A stretch of 64,000 nt of DNA from Chelativorans sp. J32 (GCF_000518985.1 NZ_JAEQ01000004.1:1-64000), one strand, 5' to 3'; counted from the first letter of the stretch, positions 1 through 9,030 are shown. Numbers and translations: made by a program. Notes: a model not told the origin generated them from the sequence alone.

Positions 1-524
1 CGCCGCCGGGCAAGCTCCTTCGCAAGGCAGCGCATGAGCCCCACCTGCGCATGCTTGGCAATGATGTAGGCATAGACGCCAGCGTCTCCTCTCATCGCTG
101 CCACGCTGGAGGTGATGACGACTGCACCCCCGTCGCGCATATGCGGAACGACATGCTTGGCTGCCAGATAGGCACCCTTCACATGTACCGCCATTACCGC
201 TTCGAACACATCGTCGGGATAATCGGCGATGGGACGAACCACGCCGAAATTGCCGGCATTCGAAAAGAGAATATCGATCGGGCCGAAAGCCTGGACCGCC
301 CGTTCCACATAGGCGGCCGTTTCGGCTGCGTTCGAGACGTCAGCCGCGGCCCAGGCAAGCCGGTCGCGCTCTCCAAGCTGCGCGGCGACGGCCTGAAGTG
401 CCTCGACATCCCGATCGACCAGGAAGACCCCTGCGCCTTCAGACAGAAACAAGCGCGCGGTGGCGCTGCCGATACTGCCTGCACCGCCCGTGACGACGCA
501 GCTCTTGCCCTCGAGTCTTCCCAT
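1..524 (-). CDS. SDR-family oxidoreductase, 3' part cut by window edge
   Basis: The N-terminal 174 residues of a short-chain dehydrogenase are present; the gene runs off the left edge. The cofactor loop TGGAGSIG sits near residues 12-19, followed by a conserved NAG motif near residue 90. The catalytic Ser lies in VITSSVA and the active-site pair in YIIAK, so this is a classical NAD(P)-dependent SDR. The start is the ATG at 522-524, 15 bp downstream of the end of the aldehyde dehydrogenase gene, making it the last visible gene of the minus-strand catabolic cluster. A role as alcohol or hydroxy-acid dehydrogenase in that pathway is inferred from position; the substrate cannot be read from sequence. 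Confidence 0.85.
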   Translation of the reverse strand, partial: MGRLEGKSCVVTGGAGSIGSATARLFLSEGAGVFLVDRDVEALQAVAAQLGERDRLAWAAADVSNAAETAAYVERAVQAFGPIDILFSNAGNFGVVRPIADYPDDVFEAVMAVHVKGAYLAAKHVVPHMRDGGAVVITSSVAAMRGDAGVYAYIIAKHAQVGLMRCLAKELARR

Positions 525-539
525 TGCAATGTCCCCCGC

Positions 540-1994
540 TCAGAACGGGTAATGTATCGGGCCGTCCTGGACGGTGATCCAGCGCAGTTCGGTGAACTCG
601 TGGATGCCGGCGCTTCCGCCGAAGCGGCCCCAGCCCGAGGCTTTCACGCCGCCGAAGGGCATCTGCGCCTCATCATGCACGGTCGGGCCGTTTATATGAC
701 AGATGCCAGACTGGATGCGCCGTGCAACGGCCATCGCGCGGTTCACGTCGCGGCCGAAGACAGCGGCGGAGAGCCCGTATTCGGTATCGTTCGCCACGCG
801 CACGGCCTCCTCCACGCTGCCGGCGCGGATCACCGCCACAACCGGCCCAAAGCTCTCCTCCGAATAGATGCGCATGGAGGGGGTCACCTTGTCGAGTACG
901 GTTGCCTGGATGATCGTGCCGTCCACACCGCCGCCGGCAGCCAGCACGGCGCCTTTGCCGACAGCGTCGCCGATGAGCTGGCCGATGCGGCTTGCAGCCG
1001 CCCCATCCACCACGCAGCCAAGCGGCGCATTCCCCTGGCGCGGGTCGGCCGCCTTCAGCGTCTTCGCCTTTGCGCCCAAGGCGCCGACGAATTCGTCGGC
1101 AATCTTTTCATCGACCACGATCCGATCAGTTGACATGCAGATTTGGCCCTGGTTCATGAACGAGCCGAAGGCAGCGGCGGCCACTGCAGCATCGAGATCA
1201 GCATCGTCGAGGACCACGAGCGGTGCCTTGCCGCCGAGCTCCATCAGCGCGGGCTTGAGGTGGCGGCTGGAAAGCTCGGCGATAATACGGCCGACGCGCG
1301 TGGAGCCAGTGAAATTGACGCGCCGCACAGCCGGCTGTGCGATCAGTGTCTCCACGATTTCCGCCGCATCTTCCGGGGCATTGGAAACGGCGTTGAGCAC
1401 GCCCTTCGGCAAACCGGCCTCGTTCAGCGCCCGCACGATGAGGCTGTGCGTGCGCGGGCAAATCTCCGACGTCTTCATCACCACGGTGTTGCCGCATGCA
1501 AGCGGGGTGGCAATCGAGCGCACGCCGAGGATGATCGGCGCATTCCATGGGGCGATCGAAAGCACGACCCCCGCGGGCTGGCGGATCGCCATGGCGAAGG
1601 AGCCCGGCCGGTTGGAAGGAATGATTTCGCCCTTGATCTGGGTGGTGAGCGCCGCCGCCTCGCGCAGCATATCGGCGGCAAGCCCGACATTGAACAAAGC
1701 CCAACCGACGGTGGCACCGATCTCGGCCGCCATCGCCGCGACGAAATCATCGGCCATCTCCTGCAGCCGGTCCGCCGCCTTCGACAGGATCGCGCGCCGC
1801 TCACCGGGGCTTGTCTGCGACCAGGCAGGGAAGGCGGCGGCAGCGGCATCCACGGCAGCAACCGCGTCGTCCGCGCTTGCCGCCGCCGCCCGCGTGGCGA
1901 CGTCGCCCGTCACCGGGTTGTGGCGCTCGAAGGCGCGGCCGTCGGTGGCCGAGCGCTCCTCGCTGTCGATGATCAGTCCAAGCACATCCATCAT
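540..1994 (-). CDS. NAD(P)-dependent aldehyde dehydrogenase (aromatic-aldehyde type)
   Basis: An ALDH-superfamily enzyme of 484 residues that oxidises an aldehyde to its acid. The catalytic Cys is in MNQGQICMSTDR and the general-base Glu in MELGGKAPLVV; the NAD-binding FTGSTRVGR and the PFGG signature near the C-terminus are intact. The overall sequence resembles the vanillin/salicylaldehyde/benzaldehyde dehydrogenase branch, which is a family-level impression only. GGAG lies just before tandem ATGs at 1989-1994; an in-frame TTG at 2009 is an alternative start that would overlap livF. It lies directly after the Liv transporter genes and probably handles the aldehyde formed by the upstream ThDP enzyme or dioxygenase. 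Confidence 0.9.
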   Translation of the reverse strand: MMDVLGLIIDSEERSATDGRAFERHNPVTGDVATRAAAASADDAVAAVDAAAAAFPAWSQTSPGERRAILSKAADRLQEMADDFVAAMAAEIGATVGWALFNVGLAADMLREAAALTTQIKGEIIPSNRPGSFAMAIRQPAGVVLSIAPWNAPIILGVRSIATPLACGNTVVMKTSEICPRTHSLIVRALNEAGLPKGVLNAVSNAPEDAAEIVETLIAQPAVRRVNFTGSTRVGRIIAELSSRHLKPALMELGGKAPLVVLDDADLDAAVAAAAFGSFMNQGQICMSTDRIVVDEKIADEFVGALGAKAKTLKAADPRQGNAPLGCVVDGAAASRIGQLIGDAVGKGAVLAAGGGVDGTIIQATVLDKVTPSMRIYSEESFGPVVAVIRAGSVEEAVRVANDTEYGLSAAVFGRDVNRAMAVARRIQSGICHINGPTVHDEAQMPFGGVKASGWGRFGGSAGIHEFTELRWITVQDGPIHYPF

Positions 1995-2005
1995 AGTCTC
2001 CATCT

Positions 2006-2725
2006 TCAAGCGTCAGCCGCCATTCCGAGAAAGGCGCGCTGGACAACGGGATCCTCCCGGAGGGAGGCAGCCGTCCCATTTCCAACCATGCGCCCGGCCT
2101 CAAGCACATAGCCGCGGTCCGCCAGGTCCAGGCTCTTGCGGACGCTCTGCTCGACGATGAGCAGTGCCATGCCCGCGTGCCGGATCTGCTTTAGGGCCGA
2201 GAACAGTTCACCCACCATGACCGGGGCAAGCCCCAGGCTCGGCTCATCGAGCATCAGAAGCCGCGGCGCGGACATCAGCGCGCGGCCGATGGCCACCATC
2301 TGCTGCTCGCCGCCCGACATGGTGGCGACCCTCTGGTGGCGCCGTTCGACGAGGCGCGGGAAGAGCTGGTAGACCAGGTCGCGATTGCGCGGGGCCTCTT
2401 TCCGCGCCCGGTGTGCATAGGCGCCGAGGTCCAGGTTTTCCGAAACAGTGAGATCGCCGAAAATGCCGCGGCCTTCGGGCACAAGCGCAATGCCTGCTTC
2501 CAGCACCTCATGGGCGGGAATGCCTGTAAGCGGCTTGTCGTCGAGCGCAACACCCGCACCGGGTGCCGGCTGCACCAGCCCGGCGATGGCCTTGAGCAGG
2601 GACGATTTTCCCGCACCGTTGGCACCCAGGATCACCACCGCCTCGCCCGTAGCCACGCGGATCGAAACATCGGTAAGCGCCACATGCTTGCCATAGCTCA
2701 CGGAAAGGCGCGCGACATCAAGCAT
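2006..2725 (-). CDS. livF: Branched-chain-amino-acid-type ABC transporter ATPase LivF
   Basis: The 239-residue ATP-binding subunit of a HAAT/Liv-type importer. It has Walker A GANGAGKSS, the signature MSGGEQQMVAIGRAL and Walker B RLLMLDEPSLGLAP. The start is the ATG at 2723-2725, which overlaps the livG stop by 8 bp; the longer open frame has no family support before MLDVARLSV. It pairs with LivG at the cytoplasmic face of LivHM. Systems of this family also import aromatic acids and other carboxylates, and the surrounding catabolic genes suggest such a substrate rather than leucine. Confidence 0.93.
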   Translation of the reverse strand: MLDVARLSVSYGKHVALTDVSIRVATGEAVVILGANGAGKSSLLKAIAGLVQPAPGAGVALDDKPLTGIPAHEVLEAGIALVPEGRGIFGDLTVSENLDLGAYAHRARKEAPRNRDLVYQLFPRLVERRHQRVATMSGGEQQMVAIGRALMSAPRLLMLDEPSLGLAPVMVGELFSALKQIRHAGMALLIVEQSVRKSLDLADRGYVLEAGRMVGNGTAASLREDPVVQRAFLGMAADA

Positions 2726-3449
2726 CCTCACCTCCCAAATAGGCTTGGACCACTTCTGGGTTCTCCAGCACCTTGGCCGTATTTCCCTCGGCGATCTTGA
2801 CGCCCGCATTCATCACGACCGCGCGGCCGCAAAGCGCGCGCACGGCCTCCATCACATGCTCGACAAGGAGGATCGTCACGCCCTTCTCCCTGAGACCGGC
2901 AATGAGATCGATCCCGACCCTGAGTTCCCCGGGATTGAGACCTGCCAGCCACTCATCGAGCAGCAGGAGACGCGGCTCGGCGGCAAGCGCTCGTGCAAGC
3001 TCCATGCGCTTCTGGTCGATGTAGGTGAGATCAGCGGCGCTTTCCCGGCCGCGTCCGGAGAGGCCCACTTCCTCAAGCAGCGCATCAGCTCTTTCTTTCG
3101 CCTCCACGCCCCATAGCCGCTCGCGGCGGAAGGCGAGTGCCGCCAGCACATTTTCGGCCACGGTCAGCGAGGGCAGGATGCGCACGAGTTGGAATGTGCG
3201 CGCCACGCCGAGTGCGGCGATCTTGTGCGCAGGCAGGCCGGAAAGCCTTGCTCCTGCAAGCTCGATCGCGCCCGCGCTAGGCTTGAAGCTGCCGGAGATC
3301 ATGTTGAGCACGGTGGTCTTGCCAGAACCGTTGGGCCCGAGCAGGCCGGTTATCTCGCCTGCCGCGACGTCGAAGCTCACATTCTTTACGGCGACGAGCC
3401 CGCCGAAGCGTTTGGAAAGGGAGGAGACGGTCAGCAGCGCTGCTGTCAT
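2718..3449 (-). CDS. livG: Branched-chain-amino-acid-type ABC transporter ATPase LivG
   Basis: The second ATPase subunit of the Liv-type importer, 243 residues. Walker A is GPNGSGKTT, and Walker B with the D-loop is RLLLLDEWLAGLNP. The signature loop reads LTYIDQKRMELARAL, lacking the usual LSGGQ, a variation common in LivG proteins. Its ATG lies inside the 3' end of livM (4-bp overlap) and its stop overlaps livF, so the transporter genes are translationally coupled. Confidence 0.92.
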   Translation of the reverse strand: MTAALLTVSSLSKRFGGLVAVKNVSFDVAAGEITGLLGPNGSGKTTVLNMISGSFKPSAGAIELAGARLSGLPAHKIAALGVARTFQLVRILPSLTVAENVLAALAFRRERLWGVEAKERADALLEEVGLSGRGRESAADLTYIDQKRMELARALAAEPRLLLLDEWLAGLNPGELRVGIDLIAGLREKGVTILLVEHVMEAVRALCGRAVVMNAGVKIAEGNTAKVLENPEVVQAYLGGEDA

Positions 3450-4402
3450 GGCTTGCTCTCCGCTTCCACGGGAACGATGCGCTTCTCGCCGCCTCGTGTC
3501 TTGAGGTGCATTTCCGCGAATGCAAAGACGCCCTTGGGTAGCGCGAAGACGATGGCGATGAAGAGAAGCCCGAGCAGAATCGAATAATGGTTCGGGAAAT
3601 TAGCGGAGAGCCACTCGAACAGGAGAAAGAGCGGCACGGCCCCCAGCGCCGGCCCCCACAAGCGCGAGGCTCCACCCAGAAGGGCCATGACCAGCGTGAG
3701 GAAGGAGACGGTGGGATTGAACACGATCGCCGGCTCGATATAGGTCCAGCGCGGCGCCTGGATCGCACCCACGAGAGTGACGATCACCGAGGAGAGCGCG
3801 AAGAGTGCGAGCTTCGTGCGGGCAAGGTCAATGCCAAGATGCGCCGCCACCACCTCGTCGTCGGCGATCACCCGAAGAGCAAGCCCCAGCCGCGAACGGT
3901 CGATGCGCCAGGTGATGAAGAGGGTCGCCGCCGCGAGCGCCAGAAGCTGCCAGTAGATGTGCTCCGGGCCGAGATCCATGAAGATGTAGCGGCCGAGCGT
4001 GCCCGTCACGTTGATCTCGTACCAGGTGACGAGCTGTCGAACGAGTTCGGCAAGGCCGAAGGTGAAGATGACGAAATAGACGCCGGCGAGCCTGAGCGTG
4101 GAAAGCCCGACGGCGAGCGCCAGGCCGAGGCCAGCTAGAGCAGCGACCAGAAGGACCAGCGGGTAGGGCAGCACCTCGTTCAAGGCAGCGACCGCATAGG
4201 CGCCCACGCCGAAGAAGGCGACGGTCGCCAGGGAGACATAGCCGGTGCGGCCGGAAAACAGCCCCCAGGCACTGGCAAGCGTCACATAGCCGAGGAGGCC
4301 GATGAGCAGGCCCAGCCCGTACGCTTCAAGGAAGAACGGAGCCGCGGCAAGAACGGCAAGGGTGAGGGCGAAGATCGCCCAGACGAACGCACCCTTCATC
4401 AT
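3446..4402 (-). CDS. livM: Branched-chain-amino-acid-type ABC transporter permease LivM
   Basis: An inner-membrane permease of 318 residues with about eight to nine hydrophobic segments. The LivM-type motifs (GYVSLATVAFFGVGAYAVA near the N-terminus and the cytoplasmic EAA-like stretch VIADDEVVAAHLGIDL) are visible. Tandem ATGs at 4397-4402 overlap the livH stop at 4399-4401, so either could be used; the frame continues upstream inside livH without coding support. It forms the membrane channel with LivH. Confidence 0.9.
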   Translation of the reverse strand: MMKGAFVWAIFALTLAVLAAAPFFLEAYGLGLLIGLLGYVTLASAWGLFSGRTGYVSLATVAFFGVGAYAVAALNEVLPYPLVLLVAALAGLGLALAVGLSTLRLAGVYFVIFTFGLAELVRQLVTWYEINVTGTLGRYIFMDLGPEHIYWQLLALAAATLFITWRIDRSRLGLALRVIADDEVVAAHLGIDLARTKLALFALSSVIVTLVGAIQAPRWTYIEPAIVFNPTVSFLTLVMALLGGASRLWGPALGAVPLFLLFEWLSANFPNHYSILLGLLFIAIVFALPKGVFAFAEMHLKTRGGEKRIVPVEAESKP

Positions 4403-5268
4403 CTTGCCCTTCCGAAGAGGCCCGAGGGGCGCCAAAGCAGCACGCCCAGGAAGATGAAATAAACGGCGGCAAGCGTCAGTCCCGGGCTGACATAGGTGGC
4501 GACCAGAGTCTCCACGAGGCCGAGGAGAAGGCCCGCCGAAAGCGCGCCGGCGAGATTTCCCACGCCGCCGAGGATCACCACGATTAGCGCCTTCATGGTG
4601 AAGATCACGCCGGAGCTAGCCGTGAAGGTCTGGTACATGGAAATGACGACGCCACCGCACGTGGCCAACGCGCCCCCGAGCGCGAAAGCAAAGCGGGCGG
4701 CACGATCAGCGTCAATGCCGACCAGAGGAGCGGATTGCGGGGCCACCGAAACGGCGCGGAGGGCAGTCCCCCATAAAGTGCGCGTCAGGAGAAGATAGAG
4801 CCCGCCGCCGAGCACGAGCGCGAGGATGAGAGCCGTCAGCCTGTTGGCTGCCACGCTCGAACCAAGAATGTCGATGCCGAAATTCATGTAGGTGTAGCTG
4901 ATGTAATTGCCGCCGAAGAAGACCAGCATCACCCCCTGGATGACAAAGAGCAGGCCGAAGGTGGCGAGAATCGAGTCCACCTCCAGCGAGGCTCTTCCCT
5001 TCGAGCGTTTCACCAGCGGATGAAGCATCAAACCATAGATCAGATAGCTCAGGGCAAAGCCTGCAGGGGCTGCAACAAGCAGGCTTACAAGCGGAGCAAC
5101 CCCTAGCGTGCTGTTCAGCACAAAGGCGAGGAAGGCGGCGGCGATGATCGTCTCGCCATAGGCCAGGTTCATGATGCGCGCGATGCCGTATTGGATCGTG
5201 AGACCCATGGCGAGAAGCGCATAGGTGCCGCCAAGCACCAGTCCATTGATGATGGTGGTGACGAGCAT
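4399..5268 (-). CDS. livH: Branched-chain-amino-acid-type ABC transporter permease LivH
   Basis: The permease partner of LivM, 289 residues and strongly hydrophobic. The N-terminal block NGLVLGGTYALLAMGLTIQYG followed by RIMNLAYGE is diagnostic of LivH proteins, and the cytoplasmic loop ALRAVSVAPQSAPLVGIDADR is the ATPase-contact region. It starts 20 bp after livK ends, with the gene order livK-H-M-G-F intact. Confidence 0.92.
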   Translation of the reverse strand: MLVTTIINGLVLGGTYALLAMGLTIQYGIARIMNLAYGETIIAAAFLAFVLNSTLGVAPLVSLLVAAPAGFALSYLIYGLMLHPLVKRSKGRASLEVDSILATFGLLFVIQGVMLVFFGGNYISYTYMNFGIDILGSSVAANRLTALILALVLGGGLYLLLTRTLWGTALRAVSVAPQSAPLVGIDADRAARFAFALGGALATCGGVVISMYQTFTASSGVIFTMKALIVVILGGVGNLAGALSAGLLLGLVETLVATYVSPGLTLAAVYFIFLGVLLWRPSGLFGRAR

Positions 5269-5288
5269 CGGCCGCCCTCCCGATCCGC

Positions 5289-6512
5289 TTACTTCCAGGA
5301 TGCCTTGGGCAGGATTGCCTCGGACACGCCCTCACGGTCGACCGGAGCCACGGCGACGAAGTTCCCGTTCTGCCACTGCCCGCCGAACCAGAGGGTGCGG
5401 AGCTGGTTGTCCTCGAGTTTCACTTCACCCAGCACCGTCTGGAATGCGCCGTTGGAGAGCTCGTCGGAGACGGCCTCGCGGTCGAGGCCGCGCCGCTTGA
5501 TCGCTTCCTGCAGCATCTGCAGGCTGGCATAGGTAACGACGCTGCCCCAGAGGTCGGGCGCCCGGCCGATCACCTCCTCATGCCGCTTGCGGTAGGCCAC
5601 ATTCGCCTCGTTCTTGGGGTCGATGCCGCCAAGGCTCATGATGCCTTCCGCATTGGCGCCGAGATCGGGCCCGAAATTCGGAAAGGCCGCGCCGACGCCC
5701 AGATAAAGCACTTTGGGATTGAACTTGGCGACCTGTGCCTGCTGAGTGATCGCAAAGGTTTCCGGCGGATAGGAAAAGGCCACGAAGGTATCCGCTCCGC
5801 TGGCGGCCGCCTCGTTGATCATGGAGGTGAAGTCCGTGGTGCCGACCGGATAGGTCACATCATAAACCACCTCGAGCTCGGCCTCGTTGAAGGAAGGCCG
5901 CGCGGCCGTGACGAGATCGACGCCGAACCCGTCGGCTACCGAGATCATGGCAATCTTGTTGTTGATCTTTCCCTCGCCGATCGCCTTCTTGAGAAGCCCT
6001 GCGAGCGCGTCGGTGTAGTCGCTTCCGCCGCCGAGCATCCAGAAGCTGCGCTTCCAGCGCTTCACGAAATCCGGTGCTTTGTCCGTCACCGAGGAGACGG
6101 CAAGCTGCGGGTAGCCGAAGCGGTCGAACATCGGTGCCACGGCAAGATTGAAACCGGTGCCCCACGGCGGCAGGATGAAATCCACCTGGTCCTGCGTGGC
6201 GAGGCGCTCGGTTGCGCGCACCACCTCCTCGGCCGACGAGCGGTCGTCATATTCGATCACTTCGATCGGCAGGCGCGTACCGTCCGGCAGCTCCAGGCCG
6301 CCTGCGTCGTTCACCTCCTTAACCCAAAGCTGATAGTTCGGAATTGTGGTGATGCCGGCGCCACCGGCATTGCCGCCCGTCTTTGAAATCGCATAGCCGA
6401 TCTTCACCGAGGCACGGTCCTGCGCACCGGCAGGCATGGCCGCGGCAATCGCGAACATGCAGGCGGAAATGCCAAGCGTGCGCAGGATTGCCCTGCGGGG
6501 CAAATTGATCAT
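5289..6512 (-). CDS. Periplasmic substrate-binding protein of the Liv-type importer
   Basis: A 407-residue type I periplasmic binding protein (Peripla_BP_6 family). The start at 6510-6512 is set by a GGGAGGA ribosome site and is followed by a signal peptide with basic residues, a hydrophobic core and a likely cleavage after PAGAQD. The mature protein opens with VKIGYAISKTGG, the usual first beta strand. It should deliver the substrate to LivHMGF. A 221-bp leader separates it from the upstream cupin gene and carries both an inverted repeat and the 26-bp candidate AraC element, so this operon likely has its own promoter. The ligand is unknown; an aromatic compound is inferred from context. Confidence 0.9.
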   Translation of the reverse strand: MINLPRRAILRTLGISACMFAIAAAMPAGAQDRASVKIGYAISKTGGNAGGAGITTIPNYQLWVKEVNDAGGLELPDGTRLPIEVIEYDDRSSAEEVVRATERLATQDQVDFILPPWGTGFNLAVAPMFDRFGYPQLAVSSVTDKAPDFVKRWKRSFWMLGGGSDYTDALAGLLKKAIGEGKINNKIAMISVADGFGVDLVTAARPSFNEAELEVVYDVTYPVGTTDFTSMINEAAASGADTFVAFSYPPETFAITQQAQVAKFNPKVLYLGVGAAFPNFGPDLGANAEGIMSLGGIDPKNEANVAYRKRHEEVIGRAPDLWGSVVTYASLQMLQEAIKRRGLDREAVSDELSNGAFQTVLGEVKLEDNQLRTLWFGGQWQNGNFVAVAPVDREGVSEAILPKASWK

Positions 6513-6531
6513 GGTACGTCCTCCCTGTACG

Positions 6532-6549
6532 GCTTCGATATGTCGAAGC
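6532..6549. repeat. Perfect inverted repeat in the binding-protein leader
   Basis: The sequence shows GCTTCGA-TATG-TCGAAGC, a perfect 7-bp stem with a 4-nt loop, 20 bp upstream of the binding-protein start codon. It could form an RNA hairpin in the leader or be a protein-binding palindrome. It has no T-run, so it is not a normal terminator. Confidence 0.5.
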
Positions 6550-6642
6550 TCGCCATCCCTCTGGTTTTGGCCAGAACCTCTCTTCGCCTTGGCCAACCCG
6601 CATGTGAGGCTAGCACGCTGACTTCAGAACAGAATGGAAGTT

Positions 6643-6668
6643 TTCGGCGAAGAATTGTACTTTTCGCG
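6643..6668. promoter_or_regulatory. Candidate AraC-family operator upstream of the Liv-type operon
   Basis: This 26-bp stretch matches 12075-12100 at 20 of 26 positions in the same orientation. It has a 5' block TTCgGCGA and a 3' block TTGtACTTTTCGCG. It starts 131 bp upstream of the binding-protein start codon; the partner starts 123 bp upstream of dctP. Two conserved blocks about one helical turn apart fit binding by the two helix-turn-helix motifs of one AraC-type domain. The role is inferred. Confidence 0.55.
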
Positions 6669-6733
6669 TGTTGGCGTGAGGCCGCAGCTTCGTACGCATC
6701 CCGCGTGCTCGGCAAACGGCCTCACCGCCCGAT

Positions 6734-7267
6734 CTATCGGAACAGCAAGTCCACGTAGTCCGCGCCGATCCCAACCTTCTCATAATGGTTGCGGCACATT
6801 TCTATGTAGTTGTGGACGTCAAAGAAGCCGTCGGGCTCGCCATTTTCGTCCAGCCAGATGAGCGGGCCCTTCACCTGGAAAAACACTCGCATTGGATCCG
6901 GATGGTCGTAAGCGACAAGCGTATGCCCCTCGCCGGGCGTCTCATAGACGAAATCGCCGGCCGTCGCCGTCCAGTCGTGTTCCAGATAGCCCCACTTGCC
7001 GGAGATCGTGTAAGCGAACACTTCGTGCGGGTGATAATGGCGGTTCACCAGCCCGGCCTTCTTGGCCATCAGGATATCGCACCATTTGTTCTGCGTGGGC
7101 GAGATCCACAGCGGGCGCGAAAACACGGTATCGGTGAACGGCACATAATAGCGCTCGTCTTCTGTCGGCGCGTTGGAGAGATAAACCTCGGGCTTCGCAT
7201 CGCGCTGAAAGACCTTTTCGATGGGCTTCAGGTCGCGCCAGAATTCGGTAGTGGGCGCTTCGGGCAT
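6734..7267 (-). CDS. 2,4'-dihydroxyacetophenone dioxygenase-like cupin
   Basis: A 177-residue single-domain cupin resembling the 2,4'-dihydroxyacetophenone dioxygenase (DAD) family, Fe(II) enzymes that cleave the bond between two oxygenated carbons of an aryl ketone to give an aromatic acid plus formate. The cupin core is visible as H77-Y-H79-PHE, E96 in WGYLEHDW and H115 in GEGHTLV, the expected positions of metal ligands. It starts 14 bp after the ThDP enzyme gene and belongs to the same transcript. The exact substrate is unknown; the family resemblance and the aldehyde dehydrogenase nearby favour an aryl ketone. It could also be a cupin acting on a related acid. Confidence 0.8.
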   Translation of the reverse strand: MPEAPTTEFWRDLKPIEKVFQRDAKPEVYLSNAPTEDERYYVPFTDTVFSRPLWISPTQNKWCDILMAKKAGLVNRHYHPHEVFAYTISGKWGYLEHDWTATAGDFVYETPGEGHTLVAYDHPDPMRVFFQVKGPLIWLDENGEPDGFFDVHNYIEMCRNHYEKVGIGADYVDLLFR

Positions 7268-7281
7268 TGGATTCTCCTTCT

Positions 7282-9009
7282 TTACGAACGCACTTTCACA
7301 TCGAGCAGCGCAAGGCCGCGCTTCTCCTCCGCGTGGCGGATGGCTTCTGTCAGGGCTTGGGGCAGGTCGGCTCCGTTCTCAACGCGACGCGCCCAGGCGC
7401 GGCTGGCCTCGGCGACCCGGGTGAAGTCCGGCACGGGTGCAAGCTGCGTGAGCGGCATCGCGTTGGCGCGCGCCGCATAGCCCTGCGGGTATAGGCCGAG
7501 CACTGACTGGCGCACGGCGCCCCATTCGGCATTGTTGGTGATCAGGACGACGATGGGCAGGTTCAGCGCCTCGGCAACCTGGTGACAGACGACCGGGTTG
7601 GAGAACATGTAGGACCCGTCGCCCATGGTGGCGACGATCAGACGGTTCCGATCGGCAAGCTGCATGCCGAGGGCGGCAGGAAACGACCAGCCGAGCCCAC
7701 CGGCATGCGGCTCTTGATACCAGGCGCGGTGATGGTCGAGGGACATTGGGGCAAGTGGGCAACCAAGCTCCGAAAGCACCGTTGCTCCCCGGCCTTCCAG
7801 CGCACGCGAAAGGCAAAGGCTTGCCCATTCCTTCGTCATCGTGCCGTGACAGCCCGCTTCTGCGTCTGCGAGCACACGCTGGCGCGTTTCCCTGTTGGCG
7901 TGTGCAACCGCCTCGCGCCGGCTCAGACGCTTTTCCTCTTGTTCCGCTTTGAACCGCTCCAAGGCTCGCTTGAGGGCGAGGATCCCTTCAGAGAGTTCGC
8001 AGGCGATGGAAATGGAGGAGCGGAAATTGCGGACCGGAATGCGCGAGGAAAGTGGGTCCGGCCCCATCTGGATCACAGTGGCACGGTCCAGCGGCGTATG
8101 GACGTTTGGCGACCAGGGCGCCAGCGAATCCAGGACCAGGATGGCGTCCGCCTTTTCGAGGAGCGGTGCGGGATTCATGTCGGCGGCCATGGGGTGATCA
8201 GTCGGAAGGGCGAGCTGCACCGCCCAATACTGGCAAACGGGGATGCCCCACTCGTCCGCCATCTCGCCAAGTGCCCGGAAGGCTTCCGCACTGCCTGCTC
8301 CATGCTGTGCGAAGATCACCGGGTGCTTGGCCTCGGCCAGCACACGCGCGGCCTCCTCGACCAAGGCTACGCTCGGGTACACCGTCGCGGGCTTCATGAT
8401 GGGCGGCTGATCTAGCCCCGCGCGAGGGGCCGCCTCGCACAACACCTCGCGCGGCAGGCTGACATAGACAGGACCGCGCGGGGTGGAGTTGGCAATGGCG
8501 AATGCCCGGTCGACGATCTCCTGCGTCTGCTCGGGGAAACGCAGCTCGTAATCCCATTTGGAAGCCTCGCGCACCAGTGCGGTTTGGTCGCGCATTTCCT
8601 GGCCCCAGCCGATGGGCACGGTGCGCGCGCCAAAGCGGCCCTGTTCCAAGGTTGGCGTCCGACCCGAAAAGAGCAGAACGGGCACGCGCTCCACGGCGGC
8701 ATTGATCGCGCCGATTGCGCAGTTCGCAAGCCCGACATTTGTATGCGCGATCACGGCCTGGCTGCGGCCGCTCGCAAGATAATAGCCGTGCGCCATGGCC
8801 ATGGCCGCCGTTTCGTGCGGTACGACAACGGCTTGCGGAAGGTCGATCTCTTTGGCTGCAGCCTCTGCCAGTCCCTCGATGATTGGGGGGAAATCCGTAC
8901 CGGAATTGGCGAAGATGTAGTCCACGCCGACGGCTTTCAGTCGCGCGAGCAGCGCGCCTCCGGCGGTAATGGTGTCGAATGGGACATTCCCTTCGGGGGT
9001 GCTATCCAT
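7282..9009 (-). CDS. Thiamine-diphosphate-dependent enzyme (acetolactate synthase/benzoylformate decarboxylase superfamily)
   Basis: A 575-residue ThDP enzyme with the full three-domain layout. The N-terminal pyrimidine-binding domain carries the cofactor-activating Glu in HETAAMAMAHGYY (about residue 66). A central Rossmann-like domain follows, then a C-terminal pyrophosphate domain with the GDGSYMFSN...NN motif that binds Mg-ThDP. It has no transmembrane or regulatory extension. Such enzymes decarboxylate 2-oxo acids or cleave/ligate hydroxyketones. Placed between the TRAP genes and the dioxygenase-like cupin, it probably acts on the imported compound or its first product and yields an aldehyde. 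It is not a housekeeping acetolactate synthase, since no small subunit lies nearby. Confidence 0.82.
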   Translation of the reverse strand: MDSTPEGNVPFDTITAGGALLARLKAVGVDYIFANSGTDFPPIIEGLAEAAAKEIDLPQAVVVPHETAAMAMAHGYYLASGRSQAVIAHTNVGLANCAIGAINAAVERVPVLLFSGRTPTLEQGRFGARTVPIGWGQEMRDQTALVREASKWDYELRFPEQTQEIVDRAFAIANSTPRGPVYVSLPREVLCEAAPRAGLDQPPIMKPATVYPSVALVEEAARVLAEAKHPVIFAQHGAGSAEAFRALGEMADEWGIPVCQYWAVQLALPTDHPMAADMNPAPLLEKADAILVLDSLAPWSPNVHTPLDRATVIQMGPDPLSSRIPVRNFRSSISIACELSEGILALKRALERFKAEQEEKRLSRREAVAHANRETRQRVLADAEAGCHGTMTKEWASLCLSRALEGRGATVLSELGCPLAPMSLDHHRAWYQEPHAGGLGWSFPAALGMQLADRNRLIVATMGDGSYMFSNPVVCHQVAEALNLPIVVLITNNAEWGAVRQSVLGLYPQGYAARANAMPLTQLAPVPDFTRVAEASRAWARRVENGADLPQALTEAIRHAEEKRGLALLDVKVRS

Positions 9010-9030
9010 CGTCTCGGCCCTGTTTGGCGT

